NCBI GenBank assembly: GCA_025459425.1
Contig: JALOQF010000038.1
Location: forward strand, 1-44,068
Origin: Myxococcaceae bacterium
GTDB lineage: Bacteria; Myxococcota; Myxococcia; Myxococcales; Myxococcaceae
Direction: 5' to 3'
Length of the DNA stretch: 44,068 nucleotides
Program-made: the position numbers and the translations under genes
Notes under the pieces: generated by a model
Databases searched by the model: none
Seen by the model: the letters and a program-made list of their open reading frames with translations, nothing else
Told to the model about the DNA's origin: nothing
Shown here: piece by piece, positions 10,530-19,482 of the stretch
How the letters are laid out: each line of letters opens with the position of its first letter
How positions within the stretch are numbered: position 1 is the stretch's first letter

Positions 10530-12362
10530 ATGCGCGTCGAGATGGAGCACCGCCTCATCGAGGCCAGCACGCCCCTGCTTCGCGAGGTGCGCGAATCGTG
10601 GAGCCGCTGCGCGGAGGTGGGGTTGTCGCGGGAGCTGCGAGCCGCGCCGCTGGTGCTGGACGAAGAGGGGCTCTTCACGCGACGACAGCGCAGCCCCTGG
10701 CTCGTCGAGGCCGAGGCGGCGCTCGCTCCCCACATCGAGCTGGTCCAGGGAAGCGGGCACGTGCTCACGCTCTTCGACACCGAGGGCATCATGCTGGCGA
10801 GCGCCGGCGACCCGTTCGTCCTCGAGCAGCTCGACGACATTCACTTCGTTCCCGGAGCGAACTGGTCCGAAGAGCGCGCTGGCACCAATGGGCCCGGCAC
10901 CGCGCTGGCGACGCGACGGCCGGCGCACATCGTAGGGCCCGAACACTTCTGCGGTGCGTGGCACCCGTGGCACTGCGCGGCGGTTCCGGTGTGGAGCCCG
11001 GCGGGCGACCTGCTGGGCGCGCTCGACGTGTCGGGCCCGGCGCGGCGCGCCGACTCGCGCATCTTCGCCCTCGCGCGGCTCCTCGGCACCACCGTCGAGC
11101 AGGCGCTGCGCACCAGCGCGCTCGAGCGTCAGGCCCGGGTCCTCTCCCGCTACGCGGAGCTGTGCGTGCGCGCTCCGGGCGAGGCGCTCGTCGCGGTCGA
11201 CGCCGAGGGCGTCGTGTTGCAGGCCACCGGAGCGGCGAAGGCGCGAGGGCTGCCCGAGCGCCTCCTCGTTCCGCCGAACGTCACCGGCCTTCAGGCCGGG
11301 CCACCACAGGCGAGCTGGCTGGCCGGCGCCACCGTGGTCCCCCTCGTCGATGGCGGCAGGCGGGTGGGCGCCTGTCTCGTCCAGCGTGAGGCAGCGCGCC
11401 GCCCCTCACGGCGCGCCCTCGCCGTGACACCGAATGGAACCCGGTACACGTTCGCCGACCTCGCCGGCGCCGGGCTGCGTGAGGTGGTGGCGCTGGCACG
11501 GTCGGTGGCCCCGACGACCCTGCCGGTGCTGGTGACGGGTGAGTCGGGGGTTGGCAAGGAGGTGGTGGCGCAAGCCATTCACGTCGACAGCGCGCGACCC
11601 GATGGCCCCTTCGTGGCGGTGAACTGCGCGGCGCTGGCGAGAGACCTCGTCGAGAGCGAGCTCTTCGGGTACGTGGGCGGCGCCTTCTCGGGCGCGCGCT
11701 CGAATGGAGCGCCGGGGCGCTTCGAGGCGGCGCACGGCGGCACGCTGTTCCTCGACGAGGTCGGCGAGCTCCCGCCAACGGCCCAGGCAGCGCTCCTGCG
11801 CGCGCTCCAGGAGAAGGTCATCACGCCCGTGGGTGGCACCGAGGCGCGGCAGGTCGACGTGCGCCTCATCGCGGCCACCAACCGCGACCTCTCCCACGCG
11901 GTGAAGGTGGGGCTCTTCCGTCTCGACCTCCTGCACCGGCTCAACGTCATCGAGGTGAAGGTGCCACCGCTGCGGGAGCGCCTGGGCGACCTGCCGGTGC
12001 TCGTCGAGCACCTGAGCGCGGTGGTCGAGTCGGAGCTGGGGTTGCCGGTGCGGCTGGGCGACGCGGTGCGGGAGCGGCTCGCTCGCCACGACTGGCCCGG
12101 GAACGTACGAGAGCTCGAGAACGTCTTGCGGCGGCTGGCGGTGCTGGGGCGGGAGCGGCCGGTGACGGAGCACGACCTGCCCTTCGACGCCGCCGCCCCC
12201 GTTCGCCTCGACGGCCAGGTGCAGCGCCTGCTCGACGTGATTCACTCGACGAAGAACATGGCCGAGGCCGCGGCCCGTCTGGGCATCAACCGCTCGACGC
12301 TCTACCGCCAGCTCGAGCGGCTGGGCCTCAAGCCGGGCCGCACGGCGACGCCGGGCTCCTGA
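10530..12362 (+). CDS. Sigma-54-dependent transcriptional activator, AcoR-like (GAF-AAA+-Fis)
   Basis: A 610-aa enhancer-binding protein. The N-terminal GAF sensor region (about 60-195) carries [10 protein letters not shown], typical of AcoR-type regulators of acetoin, alcohol and aldehyde metabolism. The AAA+ domain has Walker A GESGVGKE (337-344), the sigma-54 contact loop GAFSGA (384-389, usually GAFTGA), Walker B GTLFLDE (404-410) and the DWPGNVREL block. A Fis-type helix-turn-helix follows (about 575-598, [16 protein letters not shown]). It probably senses an aldehyde or related metabolite and activates the divergent dehydrogenase operon from the dyad cluster at 10321-10357. The ligand is inferred from context only. 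Confidence 0.92.
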   Translation: MRVEMEHRLIEASTPLLREVRESWSRCAEVGLSRELRAAPLVLDEEGLFTRRQRSPWLVEAEAALAPHIELVQGSGHVLTLFDTEGIMLASAGDPFVLEQLDDIHFVPGANWSEERAGTNGPGTALATRRPAHIVGPEHFCGAWHPWHCAAVPVWSPAGDLLGALDVSGPARRADSRIFALARLLGTTVEQALRTSALERQARVLSRYAELCVRAPGEALVAVDAEGVVLQATGAAKARGLPERLLVPPNVTGLQAGPPQASWLAGATVVPLVDGGRRVGACLVQREAARRPSRRALAVTPNGTRYTFADLAGAGLREVVALARSVAPTTLPVLVTGESGVGKEVVAQAIHVDSARPDGPFVAVNCAALARDLVESELFGYVGGAFSGARSNGAPGRFEAAHGGTLFLDEVGELPPTAQAALLRALQEKVITPVGGTEARQVDVRLIAATNRDLSHAVKVGLFRLDLLHRLNVIEVKVPPLRERLGDLPVLVEHLSAVVESELGLPVRLGDAVRERLARHDWPGNVRELENVLRRLAVLGRERPVTEHDLPFDAAAPVRLDGQVQRLLDVIHSTKNMAEAAARLGINRSTLYRQLERLGLKPGRTATPGS

Positions 12363-12389
12363 ATTCGCCTCCGTCAGGCTGACAAAGAC

Positions 12390-12417
12390 GTCGAGGCAGC
12401 AGGGCCGGTGCCTCGAC
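12390..12417 (+). terminator. Hairpin after the sigma-54 activator gene
   Basis: GTCGAGGCA (12390-12398) and TGCCTCGAC (12409-12417) form a perfect 9-bp stem with a 10-nt loop, 28 bases after the activator stop. There is no T run, so it may work as a weak terminator or as an mRNA 3'-end stabiliser. Confidence 0.5.
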
Positions 12418-12606
12418 TGACGGCGGAACGCTGCCGGCGCGCAGGAAGCCCGGTTCGTCGAACCGCTCGAGTGCCCTCCCGCAGCGACACCGCCCTCGTC
12501 CTGGCACTGACGACGAAACGCTGCTGTCGTGCAGGAAGCCCACTTCGTCGCCTCATGGGCGCCCTCCCGCAGCGACACCGGCCGGAGGCCTCGGCGTGGA
12601 CTGACG
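12417..12606. repeat. Imperfect tandem repeat of about 90 bp
   Basis: Two copies, beginning at CTGACG 12417 and 12507, share blocks at a constant offset of 90: AACGCTG, GCAGGAAGCCC (12441 and 12531) and TTCGTCG; the block GCCCTCCCGCAGCGACACCG (12473 and 12561) is offset by 88. A third copy starts at 12601 and soon diverges. It lies in the 462-bp gap between the activator and the small membrane protein. No frame through it looks like a protein. Confidence 0.7.
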
Positions 12607-12824
12607 ACGGCTCGAAGCGCTGGCGACCGATGCTTCAGCCATCACTGCGATGTGGTCGGTGGAGCCTCGTCGTCGCAACAGCATGAAAGGCGCAGCCGCG
12701 CGGCGACGGCTGATACCCTCTCGACGATGGGTGGCGTCTCCGGCCTCGTGGAGCTCCGTCTCGAGCGAAGGGTCCTTCGTGGCTCCACGTGTGGATGGGG
12801 CGCGCGTGACGTGGGAGGCCAGAC

Positions 12825-13202
12825 GTGAACCGCGGCCTCGGGCGCTTCCTGTTCCGCGTCGTGCTGCCCATCGTCCTCGTGCTGGGCGTGGTGTCGCTCG
12901 CGAGCCGCGGCGTGGGGCTCGACTTCGAGGGCTGGCTCGAGCGGCACTCCATCATCGAGCTCATCGGCTCGGTCATCGGCTTCGGCATCGCGATGCTCGC
13001 GGCCGTGCTGGCGTCGGTGGGCGCGTTCGGCCTCTTCGGGCAGGCCTTGGGAAGGCAACGCCGGAGCTTCTTCTCGCGCCTCGCGTCGTTCGTCGGTGGC
13101 CTCTGCGTCGGGCTGCTCGCGCTGGTGCTGCTCGCCGGGCTGGTGGGCACACTGCGTGACGCACTCAGGCCGCCTGTCTCGCAGTCGGCGCCCGGCCGCT
13201 GA
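12825..13202 (+). CDS. Small integral membrane protein
   Basis: A 125-aa protein with three likely membrane helices (about residues 8-26, 43-67 and 88-106) joined by short basic loops (GRQRRSFFSR). It has no recognised domain. The GTG start at 12825 is preceded by GGGAGG at 12813-12818, a good ribosome site. It stands alone: a 90-bp repeat tract lies upstream and an 18-bp repeat array begins five bases after its stop. Its function is unknown. Confidence 0.72.
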   Translation: MNRGLGRFLFRVVLPIVLVLGVVSLASRGVGLDFEGWLERHSIIELIGSVIGFGIAMLAAVLASVGAFGLFGQALGRQRRSFFSRLASFVGGLCVGLLALVLLAGLVGTLRDALRPPVSQSAPGR

Positions 13203-13206
13203 CGGC

Positions 13207-13368
13207 GCTCGACTCGCTGACGCCGCCCGACTCGCAGATGTCGCTCGACTCGTGGACGCCGCTCGACTCGCTGACGCCGCGCGACTCGCAGACGCCGCTC
13301 GACTCGCAGACGCCGCTCGACTCGGAGCCGCCGGCCAACGCGCAGATGTCGCTCGACTCGCCGGCACT
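13207..13368. repeat. Nine-copy 18-bp tandem repeat (minisatellite)
   Basis: Nine contiguous 18-bp units start at 13207, 13225, 13243 and so on to 13351. The consensus is GCTCGACTCGCAGACGCC; most copies differ at one to three positions and the eighth and ninth are more degenerate. The array fills the gap between the membrane-protein gene (+) and the kinase gene (-). Since 18 is a multiple of three, long frames stay open on both strands, but they have no family-like features. Confidence 0.9.
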
Positions 13369-13414
13369 GCCTGTCCACTGACGCGCTCGGCTCGCTCCTT
13401 CAGCCGGCTCCTCA

Positions 13415-15682
13415 TCACTCACGCAAGCTCGGACACAGGCCCTTCAGGTCGCCCAGGTAGTCGCACACCACGCGCTCGGCCTGTCCAGCCCGCTTCGCCG
13501 AGGCCACGCCGGCCTGGTACTGGGCCTTCGCCTCGTCGAACTCCGGCGTGCCGGGAGAGGCCGGCCGCAGCTCGCTCCCGTCGCGGAACAACCACGCCAG
13601 CACGAGGTTCGCCCGCACACGCGCCATGCCTGCATGGTCTCCAAGCGCCGCCGCGGCCTTGAGCGCCTCGTCGAAGGCCTGGCGCGCCTTCTCGGACTGC
13701 CCGCGATTGAGGTACTCGACGCCGAGGTTGTTCGCCGCCTTGCGCACCCCGGGGTAGTCCCGCGCCGCCTTCAGCGTCGTCACCGCCTTCTCGAGCCACT
13801 GCGGGCCATTCACCATCGGGCACCGCTTGCCCATGAGGCCAAGGTCGTTCGCCACCAGGCCCGCGGCGCTCAGGTCGCCCATCGACTCGAACACCTGGAG
13901 CGCCCGCAGGTACGCATCTTCGGCCGGGTTGCAGCGCCCGAGGTCGAGCTGGAAGTTGGCCATGTTTCGCAGCGCGTGGGCCTCGGCCGCGCGGTTCTGC
14001 CCGGCCTGCGTGCGCTCGAGCTCTTCCTGCATCATCTGCAGGGCTCCCGCCGAGTCACCGCGGGCGCGACGCTCGCGGGCCTCGCGCAACACGTCGTCAC
14101 CGGGGTTCACGACGCCGAACGAGCTCCGGGGCGGCGCGGGCATCGGGCTCATCGCGCCTCCAACTGGCGCGGGCGCGTCTCCCACGACGATGACCTTCGC
14201 GTTGGGCCCCAGCACGGGCGCCTTCACCACTCCACGGCTGGTGCCGGGCCGCGCGGGGCCGAGCGCGACGAGGTCGACGCTCACCGTGCGGGCCTCGGAG
14301 AAGTCGACGTCGACGGCAGCGGGCTGGAAGCCGGCGGCGTTCGCCACGGCCTTGAGGGCGGTGCCCTTCGGTTGCGTCAAGGTGCAGGGGTTGCACCGCA
14401 CGCCCCCGTCTCCGAGCGTCACCTGCGCCGTCGGAGGAACGAAGGCCACCGTCACCGTCACCGGCTCGGGCGGAGCCGGCTTCGCGGCGGGCGTGGAGGG
14501 CATGACGGTGGGCTCTGGCGCGACCGCCACCAGCTCGACGGGCCGCTCGACGCTCGACAGGGCCACCACGATGACGGCGACGAGCACCACGGCCACCACC
14601 GCCGCCGTGATGAAGAGGCCCCGACGCGAAGGTGGAGCGGCGTGCACAGGCACGTCACGCGGCGTCGGGTCTTCCACCTCGGGCGCCGGCACGGGCGGAG
14701 GTGGGGGCCGCGAGCGCCCGGGCGACGCCATGGTGCGGCCCCGGCCGGCCGACGGGCGCGGCACGGCATCGCTCGAGCTGGAGCGCGCCGGCACGAGGGC
14801 CGCGGCGCTCGCGGAAAGGCCGGCGACATCGGGTGGGCACACCTCGAGCAGCAGCGCCTTCACCGCCTCGGCGTCGGCAGGCCGGCGGGCCGGGTCCTTC
14901 TCGAGCAGCGCTTCGACGACGTCGAGGAGCCCGGGCGGGAGGTCGGGACGTGCCGCGGCCAGCGGCAGGTGGGGCTCGGTCAGCACCTGGGCGACGAGGG
15001 CGTAGTCGCTGTCGGCTTCGAAGGGCGGCCGGCCGGCGAGCAGCGCGTACAGCGTGGCGCCGACGGCGTAGAGGTCTGAGGCGGGGCTCGCGCTCCGGCC
15101 GCTGCGAAGCTGCTCCGGCGCCATGTACGCGGGGGTGCCGAGCGTCGTGCCCGTGCGCGTGAGGCCGGTGCCGTCGCTCGCGCCGAACTTCGAGATGCCG
15201 AAGTCGAGCACCTTCACGCCGGGCCGCGGCTTCACCACGAGGAAGATGTTGGCGGGCTTGAGGTCGCGGTGCACCACGCCGGCGGCGTGCGCGGCCGCCA
15301 ACGCGTCGAGCACGGGCACGATGACGGCCGTGGCGATGGCGGGCGGCAGGTTCGGCGTGGCCTTGTGGAGCGCCCGCGCGGTGATGCCCGCCAGGTGCTC
15401 CATCACGATGAAGGGCACGCCCTCGTCGGTGCGCCCCATGTCCAGCACGTCGACGATGTCGGGGTGGCCGATGACGGCCGCGGCGCGCGCCTCGAGCTCG
15501 AAGCGGCGGGCGAACTCGGGGTGCTCGATGAGCGCCGGGTCGAGGAACTTGATGGCCACGCGGCGCCCGACGGCGTCGTTCACCGCGTCGTAGACGCTGC
15601 CCATGCCGCCCTGCCCGAGCATGCCGATGAGCCGGTACTTGCCGGCGATGATGGACCCGATGGGCGGCGACCCGGTGGACAC
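13415..15682 (-). CDS. Serine/threonine kinase with membrane helix, PEGA-like and TPR regions
   Basis: A 755-aa membrane-anchored Hanks-type kinase. Kinase domain about 15-280: LGQGGMGSV loop, Lys45 (VAIK), HRDLKPAN with Asp140, DFG 160-162, GTPAYMAPEQ. A Ser/Pro-rich linker precedes one membrane helix (about 355-376). Outside lie a PEGA-like segment (about 405-472) with the Cys pair CNPC, then tetratricopeptide-like helices (about 530-700; AEAHALRNMANFQLDLG and KAANNLGVEYLNRGQSEKA) for protein binding. The start is a GTG. It differs from the kinase at 4098-5753 only in its C-terminal half, a common pattern in myxobacterial kinase sets. The phosphorylation targets are unknown. Confidence 0.93.
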   Translation of the reverse strand: MSTGSPPIGSIIAGKYRLIGMLGQGGMGSVYDAVNDAVGRRVAIKFLDPALIEHPEFARRFELEARAAAVIGHPDIVDVLDMGRTDEGVPFIVMEHLAGITARALHKATPNLPPAIATAVIVPVLDALAAAHAAGVVHRDLKPANIFLVVKPRPGVKVLDFGISKFGASDGTGLTRTGTTLGTPAYMAPEQLRSGRSASPASDLYAVGATLYALLAGRPPFEADSDYALVAQVLTEPHLPLAAARPDLPPGLLDVVEALLEKDPARRPADAEAVKALLLEVCPPDVAGLSASAAALVPARSSSSDAVPRPSAGRGRTMASPGRSRPPPPPVPAPEVEDPTPRDVPVHAAPPSRRGLFITAAVVAVVLVAVIVVALSSVERPVELVAVAPEPTVMPSTPAAKPAPPEPVTVTVAFVPPTAQVTLGDGGVRCNPCTLTQPKGTALKAVANAAGFQPAAVDVDFSEARTVSVDLVALGPARPGTSRGVVKAPVLGPNAKVIVVGDAPAPVGGAMSPMPAPPRSSFGVVNPGDDVLREARERRARGDSAGALQMMQEELERTQAGQNRAAEAHALRNMANFQLDLGRCNPAEDAYLRALQVFESMGDLSAAGLVANDLGLMGKRCPMVNGPQWLEKAVTTLKAARDYPGVRKAANNLGVEYLNRGQSEKARQAFDEALKAAAALGDHAGMARVRANLVLAWLFRDGSELRPASPGTPEFDEAKAQYQAGVASAKRAGQAERVVCDYLGDLKGLCPSLRE

Positions 15683-15838
15683 GCGGTCGGGAGCTTACCG
15701 GGCGCGACGCCTCAGGTGGATCTTGCTCGTGCGGTGGAGCTCCCACGCGGAGAGGTGCGAGGGTGGGGCCGACGACGGTCAGCGCTGTCATCGCTCCACG
15801 CCATCGAGGCCCTGCCTCACGCGGCGCGTCGACTGGCC

Positions 15839-16378
15839 TCAGCCCGTGGCTGGCCTGAACACCATCAGCAGCGTGCCAGCCACCAGCATCATGAACACCA
15901 CCGCCGCGATGACCCCGAGGATGGTGGGCAGCAGCGCGGCCCGAGCGCCACCAAGGAGGAGGTGCTTGTCGAGCCGGTCCTTCCACCGGCTCGACGCGAA
16001 CAAGAGCGCGCCGAACTGAATGGCGAGCACCACCGTGCCCGGCACGCCGTCGACGAGGTTGCCGCCGAACGCGACCACCACCAACCCCACGGCGAGGGCC
16101 CGCAGCACCCACGCCTCGCGCTGCTCTCCGAGTCGACTCGCGTTGTTCGCCAGCAGCCAGAGCGCGACCGCCGGTGAGGTGAGCACCCCGAAGAGCAACA
16201 GGCGCTGGTACGGGTGAATGGCAATCTCGGCCCGCCGAAGGGCCTGGCAGGCCTGACACAGGCGCTGGGTGCCGACGACCGCGAGCTCGTGCTCTGGCGT
16301 GAAGCCGCCGCAGCGCTCACAGGGCACTGCAGCGGCCGCGGGGGCTCCTTCAGCGAGGGCCACGGGTTCGTTCGTCAT
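15839..16378 (-). CDS. Membrane protein with N-terminal zinc ribbon
   Basis: A 179-aa protein. A short CxxC...CxxC ribbon near the N-terminus (CERCGG ... CQACQ) probably binds zinc, and is followed by about four hydrophobic helices. The ATG at 16378 overlaps the stop of the upstream 55-aa gene by four bases (ATGA), making it the last gene of an SDR operon. Proteins of this zinc-ribbon plus membrane-helix layout are common and of unknown function. No enzyme motif is visible. Confidence 0.78.
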   Translation of the reverse strand: MTNEPVALAEGAPAAAAVPCERCGGFTPEHELAVVGTQRLCQACQALRRAEIAIHPYQRLLLFGVLTSPAVALWLLANNASRLGEQREAWVLRALAVGLVVVAFGGNLVDGVPGTVVLAIQFGALLFASSRWKDRLDKHLLLGGARAALLPTILGVIAAVVFMMLVAGTLLMVFRPATG

Positions 16379-16542
16379 GGCCACCGCCACTCGAGCCACA
16401 GCATGAAGGCGAGCGTAATCCACACGCTGCCGTGCAGGCCCAGCTGCGGGCTCCCGCTGGCGAGCGCGATGACGGTCGCGACGCTGATGCCGAAGGCGAG
16501 GCCGACGAGCAGCAGCTTCGTGCGTCGACGCAGGCCCCTCAT
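16375..16542 (-). CDS. Small two-helix membrane protein (55 aa)
   Basis: A 55-aa protein with a basic N-terminus (MRGLRRRTK) and two hydrophobic segments (about 10-28 and 36-51). It is easily missed. Its start codon overlaps the SDR stop (ATGA at 16542-16539) and its stop overlaps the next start (ATGA at 16378-16375), which is strong evidence that it is translated. I cannot assign a function; it may be a small partner of the zinc-ribbon membrane protein. Confidence 0.7.
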   Translation of the reverse strand: MRGLRRRTKLLLVGLAFGISVATVIALASGSPQLGLHGSVWITLAFMLWLEWRWP

Positions 16543-17408
16543 GGGTTCCACGGCCCGCTGCCCGTCACCACCTCGGCCCACGCCCAGAAGCGGCGCGCGT
16601 CGTCGACCGAGCGAGACTGCGGGCTCGAGGGAAAGGGCTTCTTCTCGGCCCAGAAGTCGCCCGTCGTCTGGTCGAGGGCCGGGTCGAGCGCGGTGAAGCA
16701 GAGCGCGTCGATGGCGTCGTCGAGGCGGGTGGCGAACGGCAGGTGCGGCATCACGTGCGTCATGACGAAGCGCAAGGCCCCGGTGGTCGACGCGCTCGCC
16801 GTCTCGGGGACGAAACCGGGGCAGGTGCCGTGCACGGTGAGGCGCTCCTTCGGCACGCGGCGCGACAGCTCGTTGACGAACCACAGCAGCGCGAGCTTCG
16901 AGTTCTTGTACGCGCGGTCTGGCTGGTAGCCGCGCTCGAGCGATGGGTCGTCGAAGTCGTAGTGCACCGGAGCCCCGCGCGAGTCGGGCAGGTGCAGGCG
17001 CGACGACACGCACACCACGCGCGCTCCCGGGCCAAGCCTCGGCCAGAGCGCCTTCGTCAAGAGAAACGGGGCCAGCGCATTCACCGCGAGCGTCTCTTCG
17101 ACGCCGTCGACGGTGAGCCGGCGGTCCGGGCTCTGCTGCATGATGCCGGCGACGTGCATCACCACGTCGAACGTCACCCCGTCCGGCAGCGCCGACGGAA
17201 ACGCCTTCACCGCGTCGAACGAAGCCAGGTCGAGGGGGAGCGCCTCGATGCGCGCGTCGGCCTTCTGCGCCCGAGCCCGGGCCACCGTCGCCGCGCCAGC
17301 CGATGGATTGCGCGCCGTCAGCACCACCCGGTGGCCCGCCGCCGCGAGGGCCAACCCGACGCCGCGACCCAGCCCCCGCCCACCGCCGGTCACCAGAATC
17401 GTCTTCAT
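16539..17408 (-). CDS. Short-chain dehydrogenase/reductase
   Basis: A 289-aa Rossmann-fold oxidoreductase of the SDR superfamily. The cofactor loop TGGGRGLG (7-14), the catalytic Ser region (VSSR, 134-137), and Tyr167 and Lys171 in YKNSK are all present. The usual NNAG motif reads HVAG here. The basic residue after the first beta strand (TARN) favours NADP(H). It resembles the retinol-dehydrogenase/protochlorophyllide-reductase-like branch (WW-domain oxidoreductase type) in having a long substrate region before YxxxK. The substrate is unknown. It is the first gene of a three-gene operon with ATGA overlaps. Confidence 0.9.
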   Translation of the reverse strand: MKTILVTGGGRGLGRGVGLALAAAGHRVVLTARNPSAGAATVARARAQKADARIEALPLDLASFDAVKAFPSALPDGVTFDVVMHVAGIMQQSPDRRLTVDGVEETLAVNALAPFLLTKALWPRLGPGARVVCVSSRLHLPDSRGAPVHYDFDDPSLERGYQPDRAYKNSKLALLWFVNELSRRVPKERLTVHGTCPGFVPETASASTTGALRFVMTHVMPHLPFATRLDDAIDALCFTALDPALDQTTGDFWAEKKPFPSSPQSRSVDDARRFWAWAEVVTGSGPWNP

Positions 17409-17589
17409 CGGTCGGTCCCTCCTGCGCCAACTCGTGGCTCGAGCGCGGGGAAGTCACCGAACCGGCCCGGGGCCTGGTCGAGGGCACACCGCGGTGCTGG
17501 GCCGACCTGGTGGAACGGGCTCACGCACGGCGTCCATGTCTGGCTCCACCTCGCGGTTCGCCCGAGCAGCGCCGCGGCCGGTGCGGCCA

Positions 17590-18624
17590 TCACTGGAGCC
17601 GCGTCTCCTGCGCGCGCTGGAGGAGCCGCAAGACGGCGCGCTCGAGCAGCTCGCCGCCCGCGCCCATGAGGCGCTCCCGCCAGGGGTTGGCCCCGTGGAA
17701 GTGCACCTGGAAGACGTTCGAGTCCTTCGCGCGGCCGACGAGGTAGTCGTCGCTGGTGACGAGGGTGTCGACGAGCTTGAGCTCCTTCGCGCGGGTGCCG
17801 AGCCAGTACTCGCCGGTGGCCACCTGGTCGACGTCGAGCGCCGGCCGGTGCTGCTTCACGAAGGCCTTGAACAGCCCGTGCGTCTCTTCGAGCTGCTCCT
17901 GGAGCTTCGCCTTGCCCTTCTCGGTCACCTCGCCCAGCAGGCTGACGGTGCGCTTGAACTCACCGGCCGTCATCTCTTCGACGTCGACGTCGTAGCGCTT
18001 GAGGAAGCGGTGCACGTTGGGCACCTGGGCGACGACGCCGATGCTGCCGATGATGGAGAACGGCGCCGCCACCACCTGGTCGGCCACGCACGCCATCATG
18101 TAGCCGCCGCTCGCCGCGACGCGGTCGATGCAGACCGTCACCTTCAGCTTCTTCTCCTTGAGGCGCACGAGCTGCGCCGCGGCGAGCCCGTAGTGGGGCA
18201 CCGCGCCACCGCCGCTCTCGAGGCGCACCACCACCTCGTCCTCCGGCTTCGCCACGCCGATGATGGCCGTCACTTCTTCGCGCAGGCTCGAGGTGGCCGT
18301 GGCGAGGATGTCGCCGTCGAAGTCGACGACGTAGACCGAGGGCTTCGTCGTCGAGAGCGTCTCGGCGGCCTTCGAGAGCGCCTGCTGCTGTTTGCGCAGC
18401 GCCTTGAACGCCGCGCGTCCCTTCGTGGTGCCGAGCTGGAGCGCATCGCGCAGCCCATCGAAGCGCTCGTTGAGGTGCTTCACCTCGAGCCAGCCGCGCC
18501 CCGATGACGCGCGACGGACACGGCGGACGAGGAACACCACGGCCGCCGTCGAGGCCACGATGGTGAGGAAGATGAGGCCGCTCTTCACCGCAAAGCCGAG
18601 CAACTCCTGGGCGAGTTCCGTCAT
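17590..18624 (-). CDS. sohB: S49 family inner-membrane serine protease (SohB type)
   Basis: A 344-aa protease with an N-terminal membrane anchor (about 12-34), a coiled linker (45-95) and the S49 signal-peptide-peptidase fold. The nucleophile Ser172 lies in RVAASGGYMMA and the general base Lys224 in AGEFKR, giving the Ser-Lys dyad of SppA/SohB. The short form with the N-terminal extension before PSVYVVDFDGDI is typical of SohB. It should cleave remnant signal peptides or membrane proteins at the periplasmic face. The gene starts 13 bp after the SMI1/KNR4 gene stop, so they are probably co-transcribed. Confidence 0.92.
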   Translation of the reverse strand: MTELAQELLGFAVKSGLIFLTIVASTAAVVFLVRRVRRASSGRGWLEVKHLNERFDGLRDALQLGTTKGRAAFKALRKQQQALSKAAETLSTTKPSVYVVDFDGDILATATSSLREEVTAIIGVAKPEDEVVVRLESGGGAVPHYGLAAAQLVRLKEKKLKVTVCIDRVAASGGYMMACVADQVVAAPFSIIGSIGVVAQVPNVHRFLKRYDVDVEEMTAGEFKRTVSLLGEVTEKGKAKLQEQLEETHGLFKAFVKQHRPALDVDQVATGEYWLGTRAKELKLVDTLVTSDDYLVGRAKDSNVFQVHFHGANPWRERLMGAGGELLERAVLRLLQRAQETRLQ

Positions 18625-18637
18625 GGTGAGCGGGCTA

Positions 18638-19186
18638 TCACGAGCGCTTCCTGCGCGCGCGCGCCCGGGGCCGCACGACTGGACGGGGCTTCGACGACTT
18701 CTTCGGCGCTGGCGCGGCCTCGGCGTCGAACAGCCCCGAGAGGAAGGCGCGAAAGTCTTCGGCGACTGGCACGAGGTGCGGCGCGCCTTCGCTCGACCGG
18801 TCGTGCACCCACAGCACCACCGGCGGGTCGTCGTGTTCGGTGAAGTCGAAGCAGAGGAAGTCGCCCGGGTAGACGACGGCGAAGGGCATCAGGAACTCGT
18901 TCAGCCGGTCCTCGATGCTCGACCACACCACCCCGATGTCGAAGGGCCCGAGTGGGTGGGTGCGGTACCGCTTCACCAGCGCGAGGAAGCGCTCGACCAC
19001 CTTCACGTTCTTCCCGAGGCGGAAGTGCCGGGCTCGGGGCACGCCGCCGTTGTGGCGGTCGAGGAAGCGCAGGAACTCGTCGGGGAACTCGAGCTCCATG
19101 AGGTCTTCGGTGTCGCTCGCGTGCTGCCGGTCCACCTTGCCGGCGGCCGTTCGTGGAAAGAGCGGGACGTGTGGGAGCCTGGCCAT
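18638..19186 (-). CDS. SMI1/KNR4 (SUKH-1) family protein
   Basis: A 182-aa protein with the SMI1/KNR4 pattern: FPDEFLRFLDRHNGGVP near residues 34-50, then GVVWSSIEDR, a YPGDFLCFDF strand and a C-terminal EDFRAFLSGLF helix. A basic Lys/Arg tail follows (last 25 residues). Some bacterial members are immunity proteins for secreted toxins, others are general interaction modules. No toxin gene lies nearby, and an immunity role is not supported here. I start it at the ATG at 19186, giving the usual family length; the frame runs further upstream without likeness. Confidence 0.8.
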   Translation of the reverse strand: MARLPHVPLFPRTAAGKVDRQHASDTEDLMELEFPDEFLRFLDRHNGGVPRARHFRLGKNVKVVERFLALVKRYRTHPLGPFDIGVVWSSIEDRLNEFLMPFAVVYPGDFLCFDFTEHDDPPVVLWVHDRSSEGAPHLVPVAEDFRAFLSGLFDAEAAPAPKKSSKPRPVVRPRARARRKRS

Positions 19187-19482
19187 GGCGACGAATGCTG
19201 CACGAAGCCCGGACGCTTCGACACCACGCGCGGCGAGGTACCGGCCGGGGCCTCCGCCGCACGAGCGCCGCACTGAAGGGCCACCCTCCTCGCCGCTCGG
19301 CGACACGACGCTCTCGTCGGCGTGCGCGCGCGGCATCCCGTCGCTGCGACCTCGCCACACGTCGCGAAGCCGCTCCAGCCGATACCTTGCACGGGGCTCG
19401 CCCTGGCCCGACGGAACGGACGACTCCAACTCCACGACACCAACTCGAGGCCGAGCGCCTGCGACGTGGGCGAGGCCCTGCG
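19187..19482. other. Intergenic region of 296 bp, nothing recognised
   Basis: This gap between the barrel-protein stop and the SMI1/KNR4 start holds no convincing gene, hairpin or repeat. It probably contains the promoter for the SMI1/KNR4-sohB pair. Confidence 0.4.

Noticed and set aside
13207..13368. Possible CRISPR array
   Set aside because: Repeats are contiguous with no unique spacers, and no cas gene is nearby.
13165..13422. 85-codon minus-strand frame through the 18-bp array (Ser/Glu/Gly-rich repeat protein)
   Set aside because: It is open only because the repeat unit is 18 bp; it has a GTG start inside the kinase gene's end, no ribosome site and no non-repeat domain.
18638..19186. 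SMI1/KNR4 protein as immunity protein of a toxin system
   Set aside because: No toxin, secretion marker or second immunity gene is adjacent; the neighbour is a housekeeping-type SohB protease.
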